A stretch of DNA of 64,000 nucleotides from Synechococcus sp. CBW1004 (lineage in GTDB: Bacteria > Cyanobacteriota > Cyanobacteriia > PCC-6307 > Cyanobiaceae), in assembly GCF_015840715.1 (NCBI RefSeq), contig NZ_CP060397.1:3368686-3432685 (forward strand), read 5' to 3'. The position numbers and the translations under genes were made by a program. This document shows, piece after piece, positions 19,286-29,935 of the stretch. Below the pieces are notes generated by a model that was not told the origin of the DNA, did no database searches, and was given only the letters and a program-made list of their open reading frames with translations. Every line of letters starts with the position of its first letter. Positions within the stretch are counted from its first letter, which is position 1.

Positions 19286-19489
19286 TCAGTCGTGACCGGG
19301 CATCTCAGCCGTGCGCAGCATCGTCACGAACCAGACGCTGCCCAGGACCACAGCGGCCAGAACGCCGGTGCCGATGCCGTGGCGCACCATCAGCAGCGCC
19401 ACCACCAGCGGGAAGAGCACTGTGCCCAGAAGGGGAGTCAGGGCCACGAAGGTCCTGAGGGCCACCGAAGGGGAGGAGGGTGCTGCCAT
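19286..19489 (-). CDS. 67-aa membrane protein of unknown function
   Basis: Two hydrophobic segments (FVALTPLLGTVLFPLVVALLMV and IGTGVLAAVVLGSVWFVTML) predict a two-helix inner-membrane protein with short tails. The ATG at 19489 overlaps the TGA of the upstream DUF4912 gene (TGATG), so the pair is probably translated together. A start three codons earlier is possible. I do not recognise the family. Confidence 0.65.
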   Translation of the reverse strand: MAAPSSPSVALRTFVALTPLLGTVLFPLVVALLMVRHGIGTGVLAAVVLGSVWFVTMLRTAEMPGHD

Positions 19490-20580
19490 CAGAACCACTC
19501 GGCGACGGCCTGGCTGGCCGGATTGCTGTTGTCCTCGGGTGTGGTGCGGCGGAACTCGAGGGTGATGTTGCGTCGCTGCTCGCCATCGGCGGCGATGGCC
19601 TCGATGGGATAGAGCTGCTGTCCGTCGCGGAAGGGGACCTGGATGCGGAAGGTGCCGTCGGGTGAGAGGGGGACGTCCTCGCCGCCGATGGTGAGGCGTG
19701 CGGCGGGATCGGTGGCGCCGTAGACGATGAGCTCGGCGTCGGCGACGAGCCAGAAGGAGCGCTGGCGGGGCGGGAGGCCTGCGCCGGACTCGCTGCGACC
19801 GGAGGCCCAGACGCCTGCGGCGGAGGCGGAGAAGCCCTCACCGGAGAGGGAGGAGTCGTGTTCGGCGAATTCATGGAAGGCCTCGGAGCCGCGTCCGAGG
19901 CGTCGCCAGCCTGTGGTGGCGGATTGATAGAGGCGCTCGTGGAGGCCGGTGTCTGCGGCGGCGGGAGTCAGGGGAGCGGGAGCAGGGGCGTTGCCGGGAT
20001 CGAGGGAGAAGGGGACGAACTGATCGAGGATCTGCTCGGAGGGATGGAGAGCGGGGACGCGGGCGACGGAAGAGAAGGCGAGGGAGATCCAGCCGCCGGC
20101 GGCACCCTTGCGGTAGCCGAGCTCGACGCGGTAGTCGCGATCGGAGAGTGGAACGGGGAGATACCACTCGCAGGCGTGGGCATCGACGACCACTTCCTGA
20201 AGGGTGTGGGGGTGGGCGGAGCCGGGAGCGAGGCCTGTGACGTCGGCGACGCGGAGACAGAGCTGAGAGGCACCGGCGGCGAGGGCCTGGTCGCGGTCAG
20301 CGTCGGCGATGTCCCAGAAGACGTAGGCCCACTGGGGATCGCGTGGGAGGAAGACGACGCGGGTCTCGGCGTCGGAGCGCTGAACGGGGGCGGCCATCGG
20401 GGGCTCGTCGCGCATCAGGCTTTCGATCGGCAGATCGCTGTCTTCCTGGCGGGCACTGATCGCCTCGAGCAGTTCTTCCTTGGTCTTGCGGCTGTACAGC
20501 GTGACGCCGAGTTCGCTCGCGATCTGGCGCAGTTGACGCAGGGTCTGCGTAGCCAAGGACGAAAGCGGCGACTGGCCCAC
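19489..20580 (-). CDS. DUF4912 domain-containing protein
   Basis: The 363-residue product starts at GTG 20580. Residues about 8-45 (TLRQLRQIASELGVTLYSRKTKEELLEAI) look like a SAP/Rho-N-type helix-extended-loop-helix module often found in nucleic-acid-binding proteins. Residues about 70-190 match DUF4912 (VVFLPRDPQWAYVFWDIADADRDQALAAG, then CEWYLPVPLSDRDYRVELGYR). The C-terminal half carries a further beta-rich module (SFWLVADAELIVYGATDPAARLTIGGEDVPLSPDGTF). Function is unknown. It lies downstream of cpcG, separated by a strong terminator, and upstream of a 67-aa membrane protein it overlaps. Confidence 0.88.
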   Translation of the reverse strand: MGQSPLSSLATQTLRQLRQIASELGVTLYSRKTKEELLEAISARQEDSDLPIESLMRDEPPMAAPVQRSDAETRVVFLPRDPQWAYVFWDIADADRDQALAAGASQLCLRVADVTGLAPGSAHPHTLQEVVVDAHACEWYLPVPLSDRDYRVELGYRKGAAGGWISLAFSSVARVPALHPSEQILDQFVPFSLDPGNAPAPAPLTPAAADTGLHERLYQSATTGWRRLGRGSEAFHEFAEHDSSLSGEGFSASAAGVWASGRSESGAGLPPRQRSFWLVADAELIVYGATDPAARLTIGGEDVPLSPDGTFRIQVPFRDGQQLYPIEAIAADGEQRRNITLEFRRTTPEDNSNPASQAVAEWF

Positions 20581-20680
20581 AGTGAAGATTTCGTTTGGGA
20601 TCAGTCTGGCTGAGTTTGCCCAGGGTCGCTGTGCTGGGTCGGGAGGTCGTCAGGGACCACTGACCGCGCTGATCCCACGC

Positions 20681-20711
20681 AAAAGGGTGCCCGTCCAGCG
20701 GACGGACACCC
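20681..20711 (-). terminator. rho-independent terminator of cpcG
   Basis: On the minus strand the stem GGGTGTCCGTCC pairs with GGACGGGCACCC around a GCT loop, followed by TTTT at 20684-20681. It lies 36-66 bases after the cpcG stop and separates phycobilisome transcription from the DUF4912 gene. Confidence 0.85.
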
Positions 20712-20746
20712 CCGGTCGGTGTGTGTTGCCTGCCCCTGAGGTCGCC

Positions 20747-21523
20747 TCAGCGGCTGATGCTGCGGTAGGGGACCTTGGAGAGGTAGTCCATGCCGGTGTT
20801 GCCTTGGGCACTGCCGACGCCACGCAGGGCGGGCAGGGTGCGAACCCAGGGGAGGTAGTCCTCGGGGAAGCCACCGCGACGTTGCTGGGCACGCTGCGGG
20901 AAGGCCTTGGCAGTACCGGTGTAGACGATCTGCGGGAAGCCGAAGATGCCCCGGTAGTACTCGTCGTAGCGGGGGGAGGTGAGGTTGAAGGGAGTTTCGC
21001 CGACCTCGCGGGAGCCGACCACACGATTGCGGTGGTACGGGACGGTGTCGTAGCCGAAGGCGTCGAGATACTCCTGGGAGTCAAGGATGTCGTCGACCAT
21101 GCCGCGGACGCCGCGGGTCATCAGCACGGCGGACCAGGCGATCTCCTCGGACTTGCCGTGGGTGGGACGACCCAGAAGCTTCTCCACGAGGTGGCGGGCC
21201 ACCTTGTAGTTGTTGTTGAGGTTGTAGAAGCTGCGGGTGAAGGTGTCCGACAGGCAGAGCGAGCGGATGAAGTCACGCACGGTGATCTGACCGTCGCGCA
21301 GCTGGCTCTCCAGGGTGCGGTCGCGGTCGACCTTGAAGGCGTGGAAGAAGATCTGGCGGTAGGCGCTCTCAATCACGAAGTTCTGATCTTCGCGATCCAT
21401 GGCCTTGTCCATGGACGCGGCGCGGGGATCCTCGTCGGAGCCCACCCGGAGGGCATCGACCCGGGAGTTCTGGGAGGTGGGGGCGTACTTGAGGAGGGGA
21501 AGAGCCACGCGGGGTCCGGTCAT
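20747..21523 (-). CDS. cpcG: phycobilisome rod-core linker polypeptide
   Basis: CpcG-type linker that attaches phycocyanin rods to the allophycocyanin core of the phycobilisome. The N-terminus VALPLLKYAPTSQNSRVDAL matches the CpcG signature, and the Pfam phycobilisome-linker domain follows (about residues 35-190: NFVIESAYRQIFFHAFKVDRDRTLESQLRDGQITVRDFIRSL and YDTVPYHR). The start is uncertain: ATG 21523 gives MTGPRVALPLLKY, GTG 21508 would give the classical (M/V)ALPLLKY start, and GTG 21586 a longer leader. It lies downstream of the bilin lyase gene cpcS on the same strand and ends at a strong terminator. Confidence 0.95.
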   Translation of the reverse strand: MTGPRVALPLLKYAPTSQNSRVDALRVGSDEDPRAASMDKAMDREDQNFVIESAYRQIFFHAFKVDRDRTLESQLRDGQITVRDFIRSLCLSDTFTRSFYNLNNNYKVARHLVEKLLGRPTHGKSEEIAWSAVLMTRGVRGMVDDILDSQEYLDAFGYDTVPYHRNRVVGSREVGETPFNLTSPRYDEYYRGIFGFPQIVYTGTAKAFPQRAQQRRGGFPEDYLPWVRTLPALRGVGSAQGNTGMDYLSKVPYRSISR

Positions 21524-21626
21524 CCGTCGGACGAGATCGTAGAAGTGCGCTCGCGGTGGGGTCTCCGGGCTCGCGTCAGGACTCACAGTCCGTAACGTTG
21601 GCCACCGTCGCGCCCGGGGCCGGCGC

Positions 21627-22232
21627 TCACCAGCCCAGGGCTGTCAGGGGTGCGTCCTTGCCGGTGGTCGTCACCGCGGCGCCGGGCTCGCCGGCCTCCA
21701 TGGCGGTGATGCGGGTCTCGACGCAGAAGGAGGCGGTGTTGGAGAGTCCCTGCACGGTGCTGGTCCGCAGGCGCACGTCGGGCCCGGCGAAGCTGAAGCG
21801 CTCCAGGGACTGCATCGTCTCGTATTCGGTGGTCAGCAGCAGCCCGTCGCGCTCGTCCATGGCGAAGCGGCCGGCCACAGGCGCCGTCTCGGCGTAGCCG
21901 CGGTCGCGCAGCAGCAGGCCGGCGCGGCCGCGGTCGTCCAGGGGGATCAGCCCGAAGACGCTCTCGCCTTCATGGGCCTCGCCGGCCTTGTCCCAGGCCA
22001 TCGAGCCGCTCCAGGTGACGCGGCAGCCGCCCACGAGGGCGCCTGGGTCCTGGCCATGCAGCGTGGCGATCGCCTGCAGCCGCGGGTCGTCCGGCTTCAG
22101 CTCCACCACCTCGATCCAGGAGCCGCCCGCTTCGGCGCGGCGGTGCAGCAGATGATGGCTGCTGCGCTGGGAGCGCCAGCGGCCGCAGCTGAGGCGGAAG
22201 AAGTGGAGGGCGTCGGGGATGGATCCGCTCAC
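21627..22232 (-). CDS. cpcS: phycobiliprotein lyase, CpcS/CpeS family
   Basis: A lipocalin-fold lyase that attaches bilin chromophores to cysteines of phycobiliproteins. The N-terminus ALHFFRLSCGRWRSQRSSHHLLHRRAEAGGSWIEVVEL is the family signature, followed by W(x)n strands and ESVFGLIPLDDRGRAGLLLRDRGYAE. Length (201 residues) is normal. Start is GTG at 22232. It is followed within about 100 bases by cpcG in the same direction, giving a small phycobilisome maturation/assembly unit. Whether it acts on phycocyanin, allophycocyanin or phycoerythrin beta chains cannot be told from the sequence. Confidence 0.9.
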   Translation of the reverse strand: MSGSIPDALHFFRLSCGRWRSQRSSHHLLHRRAEAGGSWIEVVELKPDDPRLQAIATLHGQDPGALVGGCRVTWSGSMAWDKAGEAHEGESVFGLIPLDDRGRAGLLLRDRGYAETAPVAGRFAMDERDGLLLTTEYETMQSLERFSFAGPDVRLRTSTVQGLSNTASFCVETRITAMEAGEPGAAVTTTGKDAPLTALGW

Positions 22233-22416
22233 GGGAAGCCTCGGGGCACGGCTCGATGTTCAGCATGATCGCAATGCGGCAGACCGGAGTGGGGCTGGCC
22301 CTCGCTGCCGGCTCGCCCGGCCGGATGCGGAGCGATCCCCCTCGGATGGCGGCCGCTGTGCCTCGAAGAGGGCTGAGGCCCGGTTCAGGCTCGGTTCCGC
22401 GGGTGGCCGTGGTGCG

Positions 22417-22770
22417 TCATGGATGGGGGCCGCCGGCGAGGCGGCAATCGGCCTGTCGGCGGGCCCAGCGCTCCAGGTCGTCGAGCTCCAGATCCAGAGC
22501 CATGCGCGATGGGCCGGCGATCGCCCGCAGCTGATCGGCGACATGCAGCATCTGGGCGCTGAAGGCCTCGGCGAAGGGCTGATCTCCTGCGGTGGCGTCC
22601 TGCTCGAGCACCCACCTGCGGATGGCCTCGCTGCTGGGAGGGTTTCCCTGACGGCGGCCGGCGATCTGCTGCAGGGTGCGCAGGCCGTGGGCCAGCAGCC
22701 GCAGGTGGTGGCGTTCCAGCGCGGGCAGCAGAGTGGCCTCGAGGCCGGCGAGTTCGTCGGGCGTGAGCAT
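22417..22770 (-). CDS. 117-aa protein of unknown function, partner of sufR
   Basis: A soluble, helix-rich protein (MLTPDELAGLEATLLPALERHHLRLLAHGLRTLQQIAG and MLHVADQLRAIAGPSRMALDLELDDLERWARRQADCRLAG). The ATG at 22770 is only 4 bases after the sufR stop, so the two are co-transcribed. I do not recognise a family. Position suggests a link to iron-sulfur regulation, but that is inference only. Confidence 0.75.
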   Translation of the reverse strand: MLTPDELAGLEATLLPALERHHLRLLAHGLRTLQQIAGRRQGNPPSSEAIRRWVLEQDATAGDQPFAEAFSAQMLHVADQLRAIAGPSRMALDLELDDLERWARRQADCRLAGGPHP

Positions 22771-22774
22771 CCGC

Positions 22775-23557
22775 TCAGGCGCTGACGTGGCCCGGGGAGA
22801 GGCGGAAGCCGCAGAAATGGTCGTCCTCCAGCCGCCAGTGCACCCGCTCCACCTGGCAGTCGGGGAAGGTGTGGCGGATCAGCTGGAGCTCCTGGTCGCA
22901 GACCATCGGGAACTCCTCGGCGATGCGCATCACCGAACAGTGGAATTCGCTGAGAATCCAGCCCCCCTGGTGGGGTGCGGCGCTGCTCGGCAGCTCGGCA
23001 TCGGCCCGCAGTTCTGCCACGTATCCCTCCTGACGTCGGAGTTCGACAAGCCGCTCGAGGCGTTCGTGCAGGGTGCCCTCCCCGATCCGCTGGCGATAGA
23101 GCGTCGCCTTGGAACGGGCCTGATCATTCAGGAGGGCTCGCAGTGTCTCGGGGGGAAGGCTGCTGGAGATCGACTGCAGCAATCCAAGGGCGAAATGCTC
23201 ACTACCGTCGGGGAAGCGTTCATGCCCCTGGGCGGTGAGGTGCCAGCGGTTGCTGGGGCGGCCGGGGCCGTCGTGGGAGGAGCAGGCTTCCACGAGCCCG
23301 TCCTCTTCGAGACTGCGTAGGTGACGTCGCATCACCTGCACCGAGACGCCCAGGCGATGGGCCAGGTCGGCGGCGGTGGCTTCACCTTCGCGCAGGAGAA
23401 GAGTGAGGGCTGCCTCGCGGGTGGTTGCCTGGCTCGTTGTTCCGCCTGAGCCGGAAGGTTGCGGAGTGGGAGTGTCGTTCCCGGCGGGGACTGCCGCCAC
23501 CATGCCGGGCGCCGGGACGGTGGCGGATTCGATTCCAGTGGGCGGCGGGACGCTCAT
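22775..23557 (-). CDS. sufR: iron-sulfur cluster biosynthesis repressor SufR
   Basis: DeoR/ArsR-like winged-helix repressor of the suf operon. The HTH is at about residues 46-105 (REAALTLLLREGEATAADLAHRLGVSVQVMRRHLRSLEEDGLVE). The cluster-binding region has Cys207, Cys220, Cys234 and Cys249, exactly the C-x12-C-x13-C-x14-C spacing that defines SufR. In Synechocystis, SufR carries [4Fe-4S] clusters and represses sufBCDS. The gene diverges from ftrC-sufBCDS, with a palindrome in between that fits an operator. The first 40 residues are Pro/Gly-rich, and a start at ATG 23503 is also possible. Confidence 0.95.
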   Translation of the reverse strand: MSVPPPTGIESATVPAPGMVAAVPAGNDTPTPQPSGSGGTTSQATTREAALTLLLREGEATAADLAHRLGVSVQVMRRHLRSLEEDGLVEACSSHDGPGRPSNRWHLTAQGHERFPDGSEHFALGLLQSISSSLPPETLRALLNDQARSKATLYRQRIGEGTLHERLERLVELRRQEGYVAELRADAELPSSAAPHQGGWILSEFHCSVMRIAEEFPMVCDQELQLIRHTFPDCQVERVHWRLEDDHFCGFRLSPGHVSA

Positions 23558-23738
23558 GGCGGGGGCGGAACGCCTTCACCATGCCACGCGTTCATGGCAA
23601 CTGGCGTGGATGGTCCTGTCGATGTGCGAGGCCGGCGACGGGGCTGAGGCTCCGGTCGCCCGGCGCGCCCAGGACGTGACGGTGGGCACAATGACCAGCT
23701 GCACCCGCGCATCGCTTCAGTGCCCTATGGTCTGACTA

Positions 23739-23758
23739 ACGAAACCCTGGCGTTTCGT
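23739..23758. promoter_or_regulatory. probable SufR operator (ACGAAAC-N6-GTTTCGT)
   Basis: A perfect 7-bp inverted repeat with a 6-base spacer lies in the divergent region between sufR and ftrC-sufBCDS. Its core AAAC-N6-GTTT keeps the AAC-N6-GTT architecture of the CAAC-N6-GTTG sites reported for Synechocystis SufR. It is 65-85 bases before the ftrC start and about 180 bases before the sufR start, so it could control both directions. Confidence 0.6.
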
Positions 23759-23822
23759 AAATGGTCACCCGCAGGTTCCGCTGACGCGATCCCGCCTGCC
23801 GCTGCCCCCTGACCCCGTCCCC

Positions 23823-24212
23823 ATGTCCGACGCCGCCACTGGCTCCAGTGTCAACGCCTCCAGCGCCGCGCCTGCTCCTCAGGCGTCCGACAGCCTGGAG
23901 GTGATCCGCAAGTTCGCCGAGACCTACGCCCAGCGCACGGGCACCTATTTCTGCAGTGACCCCGGCGTCACCGCCGTGGTGCTTGAGGGTCTCGCGCGCC
24001 ACAAGGATGAGCTGGGCGGCGCTCTCTGCCCCTGCCGGCACTACGAGGACAAGGAGGCTGAGGTGGCCCAGGCCTTCTGGAACTGCCCTTGTGTGCCGAT
24101 GCGGGAGCGCAAGGAGTGCCACTGCATGCTCTTCCTGACGGAGGACAACCCCTTCCGTGGCGAGAAGCAGACCATCTCGATCGAAGAAATCCAGTCCCAC
24201 GTTGCCGGCTGA
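23823..24212 (+). CDS. ftrC: ferredoxin-thioredoxin reductase, catalytic subunit
   Basis: Catalytic (beta) subunit of ferredoxin:thioredoxin reductase, passing photosynthetic electrons from ferredoxin to thioredoxin. The seven conserved Cys are present: one in GTYFCSDPG, then CPC-x16-CPC-x8-CHC (CPCRHY, NCPCVP, ECHCMLF). These hold the [4Fe-4S] cluster and the redox disulfide. The first 22 residues are Ala/Ser-rich and poorly conserved. It is the first gene of the rightward suf unit, 13 bases before sufB, so an Fe-S enzyme is expressed with the Fe-S assembly system. Confidence 0.95.
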   Translation: MSDAATGSSVNASSAAPAPQASDSLEVIRKFAETYAQRTGTYFCSDPGVTAVVLEGLARHKDELGGALCPCRHYEDKEAEVAQAFWNCPCVPMRERKECHCMLFLTEDNPFRGEKQTISIEEIQSHVAG

Positions 24213-24225
24213 AGCCGTTGCCCCG

Positions 24226-25671
<1,446 letters not shown>

Positions 25672-25757
25672 TCACCAGCCCATTCGTCATCTCTCCTCTC
25701 GCCCTGACTGCCACCCCGGCGTCCTTCCTTTCTCTCCTCTTCGCCTTCCCCGCCGCC

Positions 25758-26545
<788 letters not shown>

Positions 26546-26546
<1 letters not shown>

Positions 26547-27808
26547 TGGTGGCCGCATCCCTCTCCCGACCCGCCGCGGCGCCGGCCTGGAGCCAGGCTC
26601 TGCTGCAGGCCCTGCCTGCTCCTGCCGGTGTTCTGGCCCCGGTGCAGCAGCGTGGCCGTGATGCCCTGGCGGCCCTGCCCCTGCCCTCCAGGCGCGATGA
26701 GGCCTGGCGGTTCACGCCGCTGGAGGTGCTCACGGCCCTGGATCCATCCCTGCTCACCCTCGGCGCCGAGCCTCCGGTCTCGCTGCCGGCGGCGGCCAGT
26801 GGCACGGTTCGACTCGTGCTGGACGGCCGCGGCGATCCGCTCGCCGGCGTGACCCTGCCCGAGGGCCTCTCCCCGCTGAGTGAGGCGGAGCTGCAGCAGC
26901 GGCTCGGCCAGACCCTCGAGGCCAACGGCTGCCGTGAGGCCTGGCCGGTGCTGCTCAACAAGGCCGCCGCCGGTCAGCTGCTCGCCCTGCGGGTGCAGGG
27001 ACCGGTGCAACCGGTTCTCGAACTCGTGTGTGACGCAGGCGGTGAAGCCTGCCTTCTCCCCGTGCGCATCCTGCTGGTGCTGGAGGCGGGTGCCAGCCTT
27101 GCGGTGTTGCAGGTGCACCGCAGCCGGGGGGCCAACCTCAGCAGCGTTGTTGTTGAAGCCCAGCTTGGCGAGGGCGCCAGGCTGCAGCACGGCCTGCTCG
27201 CCCACGGCCACAGCGAAGCTGCGCTGCTGGCGCACCTGGCCGTATGCCAGGAGCCTGGCAGTGAGCTCAGTCTCAGCTCGGCGACGGCCGGCTGGGGCCT
27301 GCTGCGTTTCGAGCCGCGGGTGCAGCAGGCCGGCGGCCAGGCCCAGACCACCCTGCGCGCCCTGCAGCTGGTGAGCGGCCATCAGCTGGCCGACACCCAC
27401 AGCCAGGTGGCGTTTGAGGGACCCGAGGGGCGTCTCGATCAGCTGCACAAGGTGGTGGCCGGCGATGCCGGTCGCAGCGTGTTCAACGGCGCGGTGCGGG
27501 TTCCCCGGGCCGCCCAGCGCACCGATGCCTCCCAGCTGAGCCGCAGCCTGCTGCTCAGCGAGCGCGCCCGGGTCGATACCAAACCCGAGCTGGAGATCGT
27601 GGCCGACGACGTGCGTTGTGCCCACGGCGCCACCGTCAGCCAGCTGCAGCAGGATGAGCTCTTCTACCTGCAGAGCCGCGGTATCGGCGCCGATCGGGCC
27701 GCTGCCCTGCTCCTGCGCGGCTATTGCGAGGAGATCCTGCGCAGCCTGCCTTCCGCTGCTGCCGCCTGGCAGCCCCTGCCCACCCTGCTGGGGGAGACCA
27801 CCGACTGA
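26546..27808 (+). CDS. sufD: Fe-S cluster assembly protein SufD
   Basis: SufD, paralogue and partner of SufB in the SufBC2D complex. The N-terminal part has the PSRRDEAWRFTPLEVL motif. The C-terminal core carries [53 protein letters not shown], including the His in CAHGA shared by the family. At 420 residues it is full length. It is joined to sufC and sufS by one-base TGATG overlaps on both sides. Confidence 0.96.
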
Positions 27809-29214
27809 TGACGCTCACCCCCACCGCCCGTTCTGAGGAGGCCTCCGGCCCCGTGTGCAGGGACACCGAGACCCTGGCTGAGTCCGCAGCGGCCCAGGCT
27901 GCTGGGATTGCAACCGGATCCCCGGCAGATGCCGCCGGCTCCGGAGTGGCTGGGGTCCCGCTGGCCCCCCAGGAGGATCTGGCGGCCCTGACCCGGCCTG
28001 ATTTCCCGCTCCTGGCCCAGACCGCCTGCCTTGGCCAGCCGCTCATCTATCTCGACTACGCCGCCACCAGCCAGAAGCCCGCCCAGGTGCTGGAGGCCCT
28101 GCAGCATTACTACGGACACGACAACGCCAATGTGCACCGCGGTGCTCACCAGCTGAGTGCCCGTGCCACCGAGCAGTTCGAGGCGGCCCGCGACAGCGTC
28201 GCCCGCTTCATCGGTGCCGCCAGTGCCCGGGAGATCGTCTACACCCGCAACGCCAGCGAGGCGATCAACCTGGTGGCGCGCACCTGGGGTGAGGCCAGTC
28301 TGCGCCCCGGTGATGAGGTGTTGCTGACGGTGATGGAGCACCACAGCAACCTGGTGCCCTGGCAGCTGCTGTCGGCTCGCACCGGCTGCGTGCTGCGCCA
28401 TGTGGGCCTGACCGAGAGCGGTGAGCTGGATCTCGACGATCTGCGATCCAAGCTCAATGAGCGCACCCGCCTGGTGAGCCTGGTGCAGGTGAGCAACACC
28501 CTCGGCTGCCTCAACCCGATCGCCGAGATCGCCGCCCTCGCCCACGACGCCGGCGCCCTGCTGCTGGTGGATGCCTGTCAGAGCCTGCCGCACCTTGCGG
28601 TGGACGTGAAACAGCTCGGCTGCGATTTCCTGGTGGGCTCCTCCCACAAGTTCTGCGGACCCACCGGCATGGGCTTTCTGTGGGGCCGCGAGGCGCTGCT
28701 GGAGGCGATGCCGCCGTTCCTTGGTGGTGGCGAGATGATCCAGGATGTGTATCTGGAACACAGCAGCTGGGCGGATCTGCCCCACAAGTTCGAGGCGGGC
28801 ACGCCGGCGATCGGTGAGGCGATCGGCATGGGTGCCGCCATCTCCTACCTCGAGGCGATCGGCATGGAGCGCATTCATGCCTACGAGCAGCGGCTGACCC
28901 GGCACCTGTTCACGCGGCTCCAGGCGATCGACGGGCTGCGGATTCTGGGGCCCACGCCCGAGCAGCAGCCGCACCGGGCCGCCCTGGCGGCCTTCCATGT
29001 CGACGGCCTGCATGCCAATGACATCGCCGCCCTGCTCGATTCGGCCGGCATCTGCATCCGCAGTGGCCACCACTGCACCCAGCCGCTGCATCGCCACTAC
29101 GGCCTGAGCGCCACGGCTCGAGCCAGCCTGGCCTTCACCAGCACCTTTGAGGAGATCGATCGCTTCGCCGAGGAGCTGCAGAGCACGATCGGCTTTCTGC
29201 GCGAGCACAGCTGA
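27808..29214 (+). CDS. sufS: cysteine desulfurase SufS
   Basis: Pyridoxal-phosphate cysteine desulfurase (group II) providing sulfur to SufBCD. The PLP Lys is in VGSSHKFCGPTGMGFLWG, and the active-site Cys is in IRSGHHCTQPLHRHYG. ATG 27808 overlaps the sufD stop. From this start the protein has 468 residues, about 60 more than usual: residues 1-58 are an Ala/Gly/Thr/Pro-rich, probably disordered leader before the conserved core (RPDFPLLAQTACLGQPLIYLDYAATSQKP). No organelle-like or export signal is evident in the leader. Confidence 0.96.
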   Translation: MTLTPTARSEEASGPVCRDTETLAESAAAQAAGIATGSPADAAGSGVAGVPLAPQEDLAALTRPDFPLLAQTACLGQPLIYLDYAATSQKPAQVLEALQHYYGHDNANVHRGAHQLSARATEQFEAARDSVARFIGAASAREIVYTRNASEAINLVARTWGEASLRPGDEVLLTVMEHHSNLVPWQLLSARTGCVLRHVGLTESGELDLDDLRSKLNERTRLVSLVQVSNTLGCLNPIAEIAALAHDAGALLLVDACQSLPHLAVDVKQLGCDFLVGSSHKFCGPTGMGFLWGREALLEAMPPFLGGGEMIQDVYLEHSSWADLPHKFEAGTPAIGEAIGMGAAISYLEAIGMERIHAYEQRLTRHLFTRLQAIDGLRILGPTPEQQPHRAALAAFHVDGLHANDIAALLDSAGICIRSGHHCTQPLHRHYGLSATARASLAFTSTFEEIDRFAEELQSTIGFLREHS

Positions 29215-29223
29215 GCCGCGGCG

Positions 29224-29676
29224 ATGCCGATCACCTCTCTGCTGGCCACCAGCCCGTTCGCCGGGGGTCTGCTGCTCGCGGCTCTCGAGATGGTGGCCAG
29301 CCTGGTGGTCGATCTGTCGCAGCAGCAGCTGCGCGCCTATGACGCCGCCGGTCGGCTGATCTACCGGGCACCCGTCTCCACTGGACTTCCCGCCACCCCC
29401 ACCCCGATCGGACAGTTCCAGGTGGTCGGTCGTTATGCCGAAACGACCCTCACCGGCGCCGATTACCGGGTGCCGGGCGTGCGCGATGTGCTCTGCCTGG
29501 GCGGCGGCGGCCTCAGGCGGGATGCCATCTGCCTGCATCCGGCCCCCTGGCAGGAAGAGGCCCGCCAGTGTTTCGGGGTACGGCGCAGCCACGGTTGCGT
29601 GCGGCTGAGCAGCGCCACGGCCCGCTGGCTGTTCGAGCGCACCACCGTCGGCACGCCGGTGACGATTCAGGAGTGA
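29224..29676 (+). CDS. L,D-transpeptidase (YkuD family)
   Basis: A 150-residue YkuD catalytic domain that makes 3-3 crosslinks in peptidoglycan or attaches proteins to it. After a hydrophobic N-terminal segment (TSPFAGGLLLAALEMVASLVV), the domain shows VDLSQQQLRAYDAAGRLIYRAPVSTGLPATPTPIGQFQV. The catalytic motif is H105 plus S122-H123-G124-C125-V-R-L. The gene begins 9 bases after the sufS stop. The next gene encodes a peptidoglycan amidase lipoprotein, so the two may act together in wall remodelling. Confidence 0.9.
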   Translation: MPITSLLATSPFAGGLLLAALEMVASLVVDLSQQQLRAYDAAGRLIYRAPVSTGLPATPTPIGQFQVVGRYAETTLTGADYRVPGVRDVLCLGGGGLRRDAICLHPAPWQEEARQCFGVRRSHGCVRLSSATARWLFERTTVGTPVTIQE

Positions 29677-29935
29677 TTCCGCTTCAACGCTGATTCGGCG
29701 GGGACATCGCGATGGCGTTGCATGGGGTCAGTGGCCAGGGGCGCGGGGGCAGCCCATTCCGTTGCGGTCTCAAAGCGTTGTCCCGACCCAGGTGGGGCCG
29801 ATGGCCGGCAGCATGGCCTGGCGGAGCCCCGAACGGATGCAGGACAGCAGTGCGAGCAGCCTCCCCGTCGTCGTGAGTTCCGGCATGGGGGGCCTGGCCT
29901 CGATGGGCGCCACCGGGAGGGGAGTCAGAACGATC

